DNA of 64,000 nucleotides from positions 1,074,001 to 1,138,000 of the forward strand of contig NC_015520.1 of the NCBI RefSeq assembly GCF_000213255.1. Direction: 5' to 3'. Under the pieces are notes generated by a model. That model worked only from the letters and a program-made list of their open reading frames with translations. It made no database searches and was not told the DNA's origin. Source of the DNA: Mahella australiensis 50-1 BON (lineage in GTDB: Bacteria > Bacillota > Clostridia > Mahellales > Mahellaceae). Positions 18,433-26,604 of the stretch are shown here, piece after piece (the first letter of the stretch is position 1; the number at the start of each line of letters is the position of its first letter). A program made the position numbers and the translations under genes.

Positions 18433-18783
18433 TTGGATATATTAAGGACATTAGAGGCAGAACAAATGAGAACCGATATACCGGAATTTAAGGTAGGAGA
18501 TACGGTAAAGGTTTTTGTTAAAGTTATTGAAGGAAGCCGCGAAAGGCTGCAGGCATTTGAAGGCGTGGTTATTAAAAGGCAGCATGGCGGCATAAGGGAA
18601 AGCTTTACAGTGCGCCGTGTATCTTATGGTGTGGGTGTGGAAAGGACGTTTCCTTTACATTCTCCCAAAATAGACCATATAGAAGTATTAAGGCGTGGCA
18701 AGGTAAGAAGAGCCAAGCTTTATTATCTGCGCGGTTTGACCGGAAAAGCTGCTAAGATCAAAGAAGAAGGGATCAATAAGTAA
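18433..18783 (+). CDS. rplS: 50S ribosomal protein L19
   Basis: L19 sits at the 30S-50S interface. The 116-residue protein has [30 protein letters not shown] and the C-terminal [16 protein letters not shown] typical of L19. The TTG at 18433 is the best start: GGAGGA (18421-18426) is 6 bases upstream and overlaps the end of trmD. A hairpin follows the stop. Confidence 0.97.
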   Translation: MDILRTLEAEQMRTDIPEFKVGDTVKVFVKVIEGSRERLQAFEGVVIKRQHGGIRESFTVRRVSYGVGVERTFPLHSPKIDHIEVLRRGKVRRAKLYYLRGLTGKAAKIKEEGINK

Positions 18784-18810
18784 AGGACTGTCTGGACAGT
18801 CCTTTACTTA
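18782..18810 (+). terminator. Hairpin after rplS
   Basis: An 11-bp inverted repeat AAAGGACTGTC / GACAGTCCTTT begins at the rplS stop codon and is followed by ACTTATT, a poor U tract. It probably terminates part of the transcription before lepB. Confidence 0.6.
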
Positions 18811-18831
18811 TTGCAAGGAGAATAGACAAAT

Positions 18832-19416
18832 ATGGATAGCGAGCGCAAGAGCAAGGGCGGCAATGAGGCTATGGAATGGATAGAGGCCATAGTTATAGCA
18901 TTTGTGGCCGCATTTTTAATACGTTATTTTATATTCGAGCCAATAACGGTAGAAGGCAGTTCTATGGTTCCGACGCTAAATGACGGCGATATGCTTATCG
19001 TCGATAAAATAAGCTACAGATTTAATGAGCCTCAGCGCGGCGATATCGTTATATTTAAGTACCCGGGCGATATGAAGGAGAATTTCGTAAAGCGCATAAT
19101 TGCGTTAGGCGGCGATGAGATAGAGGTTAAAAACGGCGATGTATATGTCAACGGCCAGCGTTTGTTAGAAGACTATATAGCTGATCAACCACGAGTTGGC
19201 TTTGAGGACAGCGTAGTGCCAGAAGGTACTATATTCGTGTTGGGCGATAATAGGAATGGCAGCAAGGACAGCAGAGACCCGCAGGTTGGATTTGTACCCG
19301 TAGATAACATAGTAGGCAAAGCAGTGCTGCGTATCTGGCCTGTAAACCGTATCGGGGCACTTGATACCACATACCGCTTTGCCAACGGTGCGGCCAGTGC
19401 TTCTGAGGGGGAATAA
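18832..19416 (+). CDS. lepB: Signal peptidase I
   Basis: This membrane protease removes signal peptides from exported proteins. The 194-residue type-I enzyme has one N-terminal membrane segment (about 15-35), the catalytic S44 in EGSSMVPTL, the general base K87 in FVKRIIALGGD and the GDNRNGSKDSR box near 145. The single transmembrane segment and length match the Gram-positive SipS type. AAGGAG precedes the ATG. It lies between rplS and rbgA as in Bacillus-like orders. Confidence 0.95.
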   Translation: MDSERKSKGGNEAMEWIEAIVIAFVAAFLIRYFIFEPITVEGSSMVPTLNDGDMLIVDKISYRFNEPQRGDIVIFKYPGDMKENFVKRIIALGGDEIEVKNGDVYVNGQRLLEDYIADQPRVGFEDSVVPEGTIFVLGDNRNGSKDSRDPQVGFVPVDNIVGKAVLRIWPVNRIGALDTTYRFANGAASASEGE

Positions 19417-19419
19417 AGC

Positions 19420-20253
19420 GTGAATAAGTCATGGTATCCGGGGCATATGGCCAGAGCGCTAGAGGATATGAAGAAATTTATAAGGTTGGTTGATATAGTG
19501 ATAGAGGTTGTGGACAGCCGGGCACCTATAAGCAGCCGCGATGCGGTGCTGGATAAAATGATAGGGCATAAAGCTAGAATAATAGTGCTTAATAAAGCTG
19601 ATCTTGCCGATAAACGAGCGGTAGATACGTGGCTTAAATACTTAAAAAGCAAAGATGTAAAAGCTGTGGCCATAAATGCTAAATCAGGTGCAGATATAAG
19701 CAAGCTCAAAGATATAATGAGGAGCGTGGAAAACCAGCATAAAGATAGAAGGGTAAAGAATGCGATGATAGTGGGTATTCCCAATGTGGGAAAGTCTACT
19801 ATATTAAATGCATTGGCTAAAAGTCGGCGGACGCAAGTGGGTGCACGTCCAGGTATAACGCGGCAGGTGGGCTGGTTCAAAGTGGATGAATTTCAGATAA
19901 TGGATACGCCCGGCATATTAAAACCTAATCTTAAAAATGAAATCGTAAAGTTGCATTTGGCTTGTATAGGAGCAATAGATGATGCTGCCGTCGATATAGA
20001 GGAAATAGCCGTTAGCCTTTTGGATATATTGCAGTCGAGATATCTTGACAGACTTTCTCAAAGATATGGTGTCTCAATAACTGATAAGCGAGTGAACTCT
20101 TATGAGTTATTAAGTGCCATATGTATGAATAAGGGCTGGCTGAAAAGCGGCGGGGAAGCGGATATCCACCGCGGTGCCGCCGCCTTGATAGATGACTTTC
20201 GAAAAGGAGCCATAGGACCTATAACGTTGGAAATGCCACCTGCGGAGGGTTAA
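19420..20253 (+). CDS. rbgA: Ribosome biogenesis GTPase RbgA (YlqF)
   Basis: RbgA is needed for late 50S subunit assembly. The 277-residue GTPase is circularly permuted: G4 NKAD (near 65) comes before G1 GIPNVGKST (near 125) and G3 DTPG (near 165). The N terminus WYPGHMARAL and the C-terminal ANTAR-like helical domain fit the family. GTG start at 19420, 4 bases after the lepB stop. Confidence 0.95.
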   Translation: MNKSWYPGHMARALEDMKKFIRLVDIVIEVVDSRAPISSRDAVLDKMIGHKARIIVLNKADLADKRAVDTWLKYLKSKDVKAVAINAKSGADISKLKDIMRSVENQHKDRRVKNAMIVGIPNVGKSTILNALAKSRRTQVGARPGITRQVGWFKVDEFQIMDTPGILKPNLKNEIVKLHLACIGAIDDAAVDIEEIAVSLLDILQSRYLDRLSQRYGVSITDKRVNSYELLSAICMNKGWLKSGGEADIHRGAAALIDDFRKGAIGPITLEMPPAEG

Positions 20254-20257
20254 GATA

Positions 20258-20833
20258 ATGCAAAAGCTTTATGTAGCAGGAGTAGATGAGGTAGGCAGAG
20301 GGCCGCTGGCAGGACCGGTCATGGCTGCAGCGGTCATATTGCCCGCCGGATTGCATATAGATGGGCTGAGAGATTCAAAAAAACTCACACCGAAACAACG
20401 CCAATATCTGCACGATATTATATTGGATAAAGCATTGGCGGTAGCGATAGCATCGGTTGATCATGAGCGTATAGATGAAATAAACATACGTATGGCAGCT
20501 TTAGAAGTCATGAAACAGGCGGTGTTGTCGCTGAGCATACAACCTGATAGGGTTATGGTGGATGGTAGGGATACGCTGGATATAACAATACCTCAACAAG
20601 CCGTGATAGGCGGCGATGACCTTGTAGCTTGTATATCGGCAGCATCTGTGGTAGCTAAAGTAACGCGGGACCGGCTTATGGTTCAATATCACGATAAATA
20701 TCCCCAATATGATTTTATACATAATAAAGGCTATGGTACTCAAAAACACATAGAAGCCATAAGGGAATACGGCATATGCCCCATACATAGAATAACTTTT
20801 ACAAAAAAGTTCATATCAGAGGCACGGCCGTGA
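20258..20833 (+). CDS. rnhB: Ribonuclease HII
   Basis: RNase HII removes ribonucleotides from DNA and degrades RNA in RNA:DNA hybrids. The 191-residue protein has the catalytic motif GVDEVGRGPLAGPV at the N terminus, DSKKLTPKQR, the acidic MVDGRDTLD site and AASVVAKVTRD. It follows rbgA by 4 bases and its stop overlaps the next gene. Confidence 0.96.
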   Translation: MQKLYVAGVDEVGRGPLAGPVMAAAVILPAGLHIDGLRDSKKLTPKQRQYLHDIILDKALAVAIASVDHERIDEINIRMAALEVMKQAVLSLSIQPDRVMVDGRDTLDITIPQQAVIGGDDLVACISAASVVAKVTRDRLMVQYHDKYPQYDFIHNKGYGTQKHIEAIREYGICPIHRITFTKKFISEARP

Positions 20834-21213
20834 GCAGCGGGCGTAGTCTAGGCAACGCGGGCGAAAACATGGCCGCAGCGTATCTCTTGGAACATGGCTA
20901 TAAGATATCGGAACGCAATTACCGCTGCCCTATAGGAGAAATGGACATAGTGGCCTTTGACGGTGAAGAACTGGTATTTGTCGAGGTCAAAACGCGCACA
21001 TCGTTGCGTTACGGTTATCCTTATCAGGCAGTGGACTATAGAAAGCAACAACGCTATTACAGGATATCAGCTTTTTATAGGGCAAGCCATCCACAATATG
21101 CCGATCTTAATTGCAGATTCGATGTCATCGAAGTCTATTTGCCGAATAATGATACACAAAATATAAATCACATAAAAAACGCCTTTGAAGTGGGAGACAA
21201 CAGATATTATTAG
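20830..21213 (+). CDS. YraN / UPF0102 family endonuclease-like protein
   Basis: The 127-residue protein has the UPF0102 pattern GENMAAAYLLEHGY, the conserved IGEMDIVAFD and the nuclease-like FVEVKTR motif, which resembles the Holliday-junction resolvase fold. Its biochemical role is not settled. GTG start at 20830 overlaps the rnhB stop. It is found between rnhB and comM in many Firmicutes. Confidence 0.9.
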   Translation: MSSGRSLGNAGENMAAAYLLEHGYKISERNYRCPIGEMDIVAFDGEELVFVEVKTRTSLRYGYPYQAVDYRKQQRYYRISAFYRASHPQYADLNCRFDVIEVYLPNNDTQNINHIKNAFEVGDNRYY

Positions 21214-21238
21214 AAGGTAAGAGCAGGAGGCCAAGGAA

Positions 21239-22771
21239 TTGTTTTCTAAAGTGAAGAGCTGCGCGTTGATGGGCATAGACGGTTATGCCGTAGACATTGA
21301 AACCGATGTATCCAACGGATTACCCGTATTCGACATAGTCGGCTTACCGGATACGGCTGTCAAAGAATCCAAGGAGAGGGTGCGCACAGCCATAAAAAAC
21401 AGCGGCATGGAGTTTCCGTTAAAACGCATAACCATAAACATGGCACCGGCTGATACGCGCAAGGAAGGTGCTTCATACGATCTGCCGATAGCTATCGGCA
21501 TACTGGCTGCCACAGGCGCTATAGTACCGGAACTATTGGAGAATACCGTGTTTCTGGGAGAGATGTCGTTGGAGGGAGCCTTAAAACCTATAAAAGGCAT
21601 ATTGCCGATGATAATAGCCTCTAAGCAATTGGGTTTTGCGTCAGCAGTGGTGCCATATGAAAATGTCCAGGAGGCTGCCGTAGTAGACGGCATCGACATT
21701 TACGGTATATCATCCCTGGCCGATGTGGTTGCTTTCTTGAACGGCGAAATGCCTATATCGCCCTTTCGTTGCGATGTAGATGATATTTTCATGCGCCACC
21801 GTATAAATTATGATGTTGACTTTGTCGATGTAAAAGGCCAGCACAAAGCTAAACGTGCATTGGAGATCGCAGCAGCCGGCGGCCATAATGTTCTTCTTAT
21901 AGGTCCGCCAGGGGCAGGCAAGACCATGCTTGCCAGGCGTTTGCCCACAATATTGCCTGACCTTACATTCGATGAAGCTATGGAAATTACCAAATTGCAC
22001 AGTATAGCTGGTCTTATAGATGCCAAGAGCGGATTGGTCACAAATAGGCCATTCCGTTCCCCGCACCATACAGTATCGAATGCTGCCCTCATCGGGGGCG
22101 GTAGGATTCCAAAGCCAGGCGAGGTATCGCTTGCTCACTACGGTGTGCTATTTCTGGACGAACTGCCGGAATTCCGCAGGGATGCACTGGAGGCCCTACG
22201 CCAGCCTTTGGAAGATGAGAGGGTTACGGTATCGCGTGTAAGTGCCACCATAAGCTATCCAGCTAAATTTTTATTGATCGCCTCTATGAATCCATGCCCT
22301 TGCGGATTTTTCCCAGCTATTTCTAAATGCACGTGTACGCCGCTTCAGATAAAGAATTATCTGGGTAAGGTATCTGGGCCGCTTCTTGATCGCATAGACC
22401 TGCATGTGGAGTTACAGCCGGTCAGCTATGACGACCTCGATGATTCCACGCCAACAGAAGGTTCAGCTGATATAAAAAAGAGGGTAGAAGCAGCCAGAGT
22501 TGTACAACTGGAACGCTACAAGGGTAGCGGCATATACTTCAACTCGCAATTGTCCGGAGCGCATATCAGCCGGTATTGTCATCTCGGCATTAAAGAAAGA
22601 AAACTTATGAATCAGGCCTTTGAGAGGCTAAGCCTAAGCGCCAGGGCTTATAATCGCATATTGAAGGTAGCCAGGACCATAGCCGATCTGGATGGCTCGA
22701 GTAATATAACCGAAGCGCATATAGCCGAAGCCGTACAATATAGGAATCTCGACAGACAGTTTTGGGGATAA
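21239..22771 (+). CDS. comM: ComM / YifB-family AAA+ ATPase (Mg-chelatase-like)
   Basis: The 510-residue protein has an N-terminal ChlI-like domain (about 1-170; DVSNGLPVFDIVGLPD), Walker A GPPGAGKTML near 222, Walker B VLFLDELPEF, a zinc-like CPCGFFP...CTC cluster and a C-terminal helical domain. In naturally competent bacteria ComM is a branch-migration helicase that extends integrated ssDNA. Here no other competence gene is adjacent. TTG start at 21239 with AGGAGG upstream. A long hairpin follows. Confidence 0.93.
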   Translation: MFSKVKSCALMGIDGYAVDIETDVSNGLPVFDIVGLPDTAVKESKERVRTAIKNSGMEFPLKRITINMAPADTRKEGASYDLPIAIGILAATGAIVPELLENTVFLGEMSLEGALKPIKGILPMIIASKQLGFASAVVPYENVQEAAVVDGIDIYGISSLADVVAFLNGEMPISPFRCDVDDIFMRHRINYDVDFVDVKGQHKAKRALEIAAAGGHNVLLIGPPGAGKTMLARRLPTILPDLTFDEAMEITKLHSIAGLIDAKSGLVTNRPFRSPHHTVSNAALIGGGRIPKPGEVSLAHYGVLFLDELPEFRRDALEALRQPLEDERVTVSRVSATISYPAKFLLIASMNPCPCGFFPAISKCTCTPLQIKNYLGKVSGPLLDRIDLHVELQPVSYDDLDDSTPTEGSADIKKRVEAARVVQLERYKGSGIYFNSQLSGAHISRYCHLGIKERKLMNQAFERLSLSARAYNRILKVARTIADLDGSSNITEAHIAEAVQYRNLDRQFWG

Positions 22772-22774
22772 GGA

Positions 22775-22824
22775 GAAATAGGTTTTTAATGAGGCATTAA
22801 AAACCTATTTCATGCAGCTCTTTT
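22775..22824 (+). terminator. Long terminator-like hairpin after comM
   Basis: A perfect 17-bp stem GAAATAGGTTTTTAATG / CATTAAAAACCTATTTC with a 3-nt loop (22775-22811) begins four bases after the comM stop. A T5 run comes nine bases later. The hairpin closes the long housekeeping operon. Confidence 0.75.
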
Positions 22825-22869
22825 TGATATAATGAGACAGTAAAAATAATTGTACCAGGGAGATATCGT

Positions 22870-22916
22870 ATAAGATAACAAAAAGTAATACTTTTGGTAA
22901 ATTTTTGTTATCTTAT
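22870..22916. repeat. 15-bp perfect inverted repeat in gene-free region
   Basis: ATAAGATAACAAAAA (22870-22884) and TTTTTGTTATCTTAT (22902-22916) are exact inverted copies separated by 17 bases. A shorter hairpin GCCTATTT / AAATAGGC follows at 22940-22963. No coding sequence is seen in 22825-23379; apart from these hairpins and the group II intron remnant nothing is recognisable. The minus-strand T tract inside the stem does not make a normal terminator. Confidence 0.6.
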
Positions 22917-23107
22917 GATCGATTTTCTGATTTCTTTTTGCCTATTTTTCCATCTAAATAGGCTGCAGAATGTGCGATAACTTTCGACCATACTCAAGTA
23001 TGTGCGGCTGGTTTTCTTATTTGTCGATGACTTTAGGAACATCGTAAATCTTCACATTCAATAATCGTTGCACCTATTATATAATATACCATTACAAAAC
23101 CTCATAA

Positions 23108-23182
23108 GAGCTGTATGCGTGAAAACCGCACGTATGGTTCTGTGAAGGGCGGGCGGTGCAACTGCCGCTCCGTCTACTCTAC
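23108..23182 (+). mobile_element. Group II intron remnant, domains V and VI
   Basis: The 33-nt GAGCTGTATGCG-TGAA-AACCGCACGTATGGTTC pattern (23108-23140) has the sequence and folding of group II intron domain V. It is followed by a domain VI-like stem (GCGGGCGGT / ACTGCCGC) and the 3' end CCGTCTACTCTAC. A GTGCG motif like an intron 5' end occurs at 22972, just after a hairpin, so the scar may span 22972-23182. No reverse transcriptase gene is present. The style resembles class C introns, which insert behind terminator hairpins; here the comM terminator is upstream. Confidence 0.75.
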
Positions 23183-23379
23183 CTATTTCGGACTGTCAAA
23201 GAAGTGACCCCCGATTCCTGCTCCAACCGCTTATTTTTACAAGCAAACATTATAAGACACAAAATGCAAGTAGTAAAAATATTCAAGAATATAGTAAAGA
23301 AATTATATTTATAGTAATGTTACAATAATCTATTATATATGCATAAGCAAAAATCATTTCAAGAAAGGAAGTATTGGCA

Positions 23380-24723
23380 ATGGGAAGATTTAAAAAGTTA
23401 TTGGTAATAGGCGTTGCGCTTCTGTTGGTATTGAGCATGGGTGCATGTAGTTCAAGCGGGACAAACCCGTCAAGCTCAAGCAGTTCAAATAACTCAAGTG
23501 CATCAAACAGCTCCGACAGCTCCGGTTCTGGTGAGAAAATAACACTCACATATTGGAATATTTATACAAGTGATCCCTTAAAGACAAAAGTTAAAGAGAT
23601 GTTGGATAAATGGAATCAAGATAACCCGAATATACAAATCGAGCAAAGCATAACAGAAAATGACGCTTATAAAACAAAGATAAAAGCTGCCATAGCTGCT
23701 AATGAAGCTCCTGACATTATCCAGAGTTGGTGTGGTGGTTTTTCTAAACCATTCGTTGATGCTGGCAAGATATTGGCTCTTGATGATTATCTAAGCGATG
23801 GCACCAAGGATCAAGTATTGCCTGGAGCCTTTGATAATATAACATATAATGGCAAAATATACGGTTTGACCTATTCCGGACAAGCTAGTGTATTGTTTGT
23901 AAACAGAGATATATTCAGCAAATACAATGTACAAGTTCCCACTACCTTTAATGACCTTATAAATGTTATAAAGACATTTAAATCTAATGGAGTCACGCCT
24001 TTTGCTCTTGGTAATAAAGATGAATGGCCTGGCATGTGGTATTATGACTTACTCGCCGTAAGAGAAGGAGGGGTTCAGCTTTGCAGAGATGCTTTAAATA
24101 GCAAGGCATCATTTGAAGACCCTGCTTTTATAAGAGCTGCTCAAAAGCTTCAGGAAATGGTAGATGCTGGTGCCTTTGCCCCTGGTTTTATGGGCCTTAG
24201 TAGGGATGAGGCTACTGCACAATTCTGCCAAGGAAATGTTGCCATGTATTTCGGTGGTAACTTTGATGGTGCTGCATTTGAAAAAGAAGGCTCAGGTGTC
24301 AAAGGCAAAGTTGATGCTTACAGATTCCCGGTCATTGAAGATGGCAAAGGCGATCCAACCGAATATATAGGCGGCGGAGCTAACGCTTTATTAGTTAATG
24401 CAAATACCAAACATAAAGATGAAGCTGTTAAAGCAGCGAAATACCTTGCTAAGCAATTATCCAATGCTCAATATATAACTGCAGGAGGACTCCCTAGCTG
24501 GAAATATGATGATGTTGATCCGTCTCAGGTAGATCCTTTAGAGGTCCAGATTATGAAAAATATTGTTGAAGGCGCAAAAGACAGCGTAGCTGCTTGGGAC
24601 CTTTACTTGGAAGGCAACGATGCACAAACTCACAAGGACTTGGTAGCACAACTATTTGCGAAACAAATAACACCCGAAGAATATGCCAAGCAAATGCAAG
24701 AAAAAATAAACGCGAGCAAATAA
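23380..24723 (+). CDS. Sugar ABC transporter substrate-binding lipoprotein
   Basis: This family-1 extracellular solute-binding protein captures an oligosaccharide for the two permeases encoded next. The 447-residue product has a lipoprotein signal peptide with lipid-attachment C23 (LSMGAC), a Ser/Asn-rich linker (about 24-48), then the binding domain beginning ITLTYWNIY. ATG 23380 is chosen because AAAGGAAG lies 8 bases upstream. No ATPase gene is in the cluster, so an MsmK-type shared ATPase elsewhere is likely. Ligand identity is not evident. Confidence 0.92.
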   Translation: MGRFKKLLVIGVALLLVLSMGACSSSGTNPSSSSSSNNSSASNSSDSSGSGEKITLTYWNIYTSDPLKTKVKEMLDKWNQDNPNIQIEQSITENDAYKTKIKAAIAANEAPDIIQSWCGGFSKPFVDAGKILALDDYLSDGTKDQVLPGAFDNITYNGKIYGLTYSGQASVLFVNRDIFSKYNVQVPTTFNDLINVIKTFKSNGVTPFALGNKDEWPGMWYYDLLAVREGGVQLCRDALNSKASFEDPAFIRAAQKLQEMVDAGAFAPGFMGLSRDEATAQFCQGNVAMYFGGNFDGAAFEKEGSGVKGKVDAYRFPVIEDGKGDPTEYIGGGANALLVNANTKHKDEAVKAAKYLAKQLSNAQYITAGGLPSWKYDDVDPSQVDPLEVQIMKNIVEGAKDSVAAWDLYLEGNDAQTHKDLVAQLFAKQITPEEYAKQMQEKINASK

Positions 24724-24744
24724 TCTGATTAATCAACTATTACC

Positions 24745-24783
24745 TAGGGACTTCCTCTTCGATAATTCAAAGGGGAGTCCCTA
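24745..24783 (+). terminator. Attenuating hairpin between binding-protein and permease genes
   Basis: TAGGGACT (24745-24752) pairs with AGTCCCTA (24776-24783), extended inward by further G-C pairs. No U tract follows, so it is better read as an mRNA-stabilising or partial-termination structure. Such structures commonly give excess binding protein over permeases. Confidence 0.55.
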
Positions 24784-24814
24784 AAAATACAAATGGAGTT
24801 AGGTGGTTTTTAAG

Positions 24815-25699
24815 ATGGAAAAGATATTGAGGGATAAAAAAGCTATATTCCTTTTTGTATTTCCCGCTTTCTTTGTCTTTGTAGTTATTGTATTGCTTCC
24901 TATTTTTGTTTCCATTTATTATAGCTTATTGGACTGGGACGGCATAAGCAAAGGAGTATTTATCGGGTTTAAAAACTATAAAGATTTATTTGTACACAAT
25001 ACTGATGGTTTTATGCTGGCTGTAAGAAATTCATTCATATTGGCACTGCTCTCCGTTTTTATACAATTGCCTATTTCACTTTTCCTTGCGCTAGTGCTGT
25101 CCAGAGAAGTTAAGGGAGAAAAATTTTATAGAACAGTTTATTTTATCCCTGTTATTTTATCTACGGTAGTAATAGGCCAACTTTGGATGAAAATATATAA
25201 TCCTGATTATGGCCTTTTAAATTTTCTTTTGACCAAAATCGGCTTACAATCATTAACAAACCAATGGCTAGGAAATCCAGAAACGGCTCTGATGGCAGTC
25301 TTTGTACCTATAGTTTGGCAATATATAGGTTATCATATGCTGCTTATGTATACCTCGGCAAAATCAATACCAACAGACATATATGAAGCTGCAAAAATTG
25401 ATGGCGCCACAGAATCACAAATAGCCTTTAAAATAACTATACCGCTTATGAAACCAATGCTAAAGGTTTGTGTTACTTTCGCTGTTATAGGTTCTTTTAA
25501 GACGTTCGATTTGATTTATGTTTTAACAAACGGCGGGCCGCTACATGCAAGCGAAGTGCCATCCACCTTAATGTACAATATGATATTTTTCAGATACAGA
25601 TACGGATATGGCAGTGCGATGGCCGTATTCATAGTAGTCGAAGCATTGATTGGAACGTTGATAATTCAAAAATTATTTGGCAATGACGACACTAATTAA
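24815..25699 (+). CDS. Sugar ABC transporter permease, MalF/UgpA type
   Basis: The 294-residue inner-membrane protein has about six transmembrane helices and the EAA loop near residue 193 (IYEAAKIDGATESQIAFKIT), which docks on the ATPase. ATG 24815 is used because AGGTGG (24801-24806) is 8 bases upstream. It pairs with the following permease to form the channel for the sugar bound by the lipoprotein at 23380. Confidence 0.93.
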   Translation: MEKILRDKKAIFLFVFPAFFVFVVIVLLPIFVSIYYSLLDWDGISKGVFIGFKNYKDLFVHNTDGFMLAVRNSFILALLSVFIQLPISLFLALVLSREVKGEKFYRTVYFIPVILSTVVIGQLWMKIYNPDYGLLNFLLTKIGLQSLTNQWLGNPETALMAVFVPIVWQYIGYHMLLMYTSAKSIPTDIYEAAKIDGATESQIAFKITIPLMKPMLKVCVTFAVIGSFKTFDLIYVLTNGGPLHASEVPSTLMYNMIFFRYRYGYGSAMAVFIVVEALIGTLIIQKLFGNDDTN

Positions 25700-25713
25700 A
25701 GGTGGTATGGAAA

Positions 25714-26577
25714 GTGAATAATGTAAATATTGAAATGCAAAATAAGAAGAGCTCAAAAGGCATAGGCTACTATATACTGGAATTATTCCTTATTATTTGG
25801 GCTGTGATTCAACTGTATCCTCTTTTTTGGTTGTTCTTATTTTCTGTAAAAGATAATAATGAAATTTTTGGCGGTAATATCATAGGCTTCCCTCATATTT
25901 GGCGATGGTCTAACTATGCAGTGGCTTTTTCCAGCGGAAATGTGGGAAGATATTTTTTAAACAGCGTTGTTGTAACAGGCTTAACAATAGCGATATCCAG
26001 TATATTGATAGCAGCCAGCGCATATGCCATCGTGAGAATGAAGTGGAAATACAGCAAGCTGATATTAACAATATTTTTAATGGGTTTGATGGTACCTATA
26101 CACGCTACTTTGCTGCCACTGTTCATGATATTGCAGAAGCTGGGTTTACTCAACTCATATGCAGCTTTAATTATACCATATGTAGCATTCGCAATACCTA
26201 TGGGGATATTCATATTAACCGGCTACTTGAATACAATTCCCATAGAACTTGAGGAGTCTGCATTTTTAGACGGCTGCAGCATATATAAATCTTTTTATTA
26301 TATAATAATACCATTAATAATGCCGGCCTTGGCAACAATAGCTATATTCACCTACCTTTCAGCGTGGAATGAGCTAATGTTTGCTAACACGTTTGTAAAT
26401 GATGATGCCATAAAAACGCTGACTGTTGGCATCATGTCATTAGCAGGCGAGTATCAAACCGATTGGGGGCCGATAGGCGCTGGACTTGTTATTGCTACAG
26501 TACCAACTGTTATAATATATATAATCTTTAGTGAACAGGTCCAGAAGAGCTTGGTAGTAGGCGCAGTAAAAGGTTAA
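25714..26577 (+). CDS. Sugar ABC transporter permease, MalG/UgpE type
   Basis: The 287-residue permease has six predicted membrane helices and the EAA loop LEESAFLDGCSIYKSFYYI followed by IPLIMPALAT. GTG 25714 is preferred because AAAGGTGG (25698-25705) lies 8 bases upstream. It is the second half of the channel. The genes from the lipoprotein through the GH5 enzyme at 26605 appear to be one operon. Confidence 0.93.
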   Translation: MNNVNIEMQNKKSSKGIGYYILELFLIIWAVIQLYPLFWLFLFSVKDNNEIFGGNIIGFPHIWRWSNYAVAFSSGNVGRYFLNSVVVTGLTIAISSILIAASAYAIVRMKWKYSKLILTIFLMGLMVPIHATLLPLFMILQKLGLLNSYAALIIPYVAFAIPMGIFILTGYLNTIPIELEESAFLDGCSIYKSFYYIIIPLIMPALATIAIFTYLSAWNELMFANTFVNDDAIKTLTVGIMSLAGEYQTDWGPIGAGLVIATVPTVIIYIIFSEQVQKSLVVGAVKG

Positions 26578-26604
26578 TATTAATATACTAAGGAGAATGA
26601 TTAA

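Noticed and set aside
23190-23225. GGACTGTCAAAGAAGTGACCCCC segment as an insertion sequence end
   Set aside because: It looks like a transposon terminus in style, but no second copy or inverse partner is in the window, so I could not support it.
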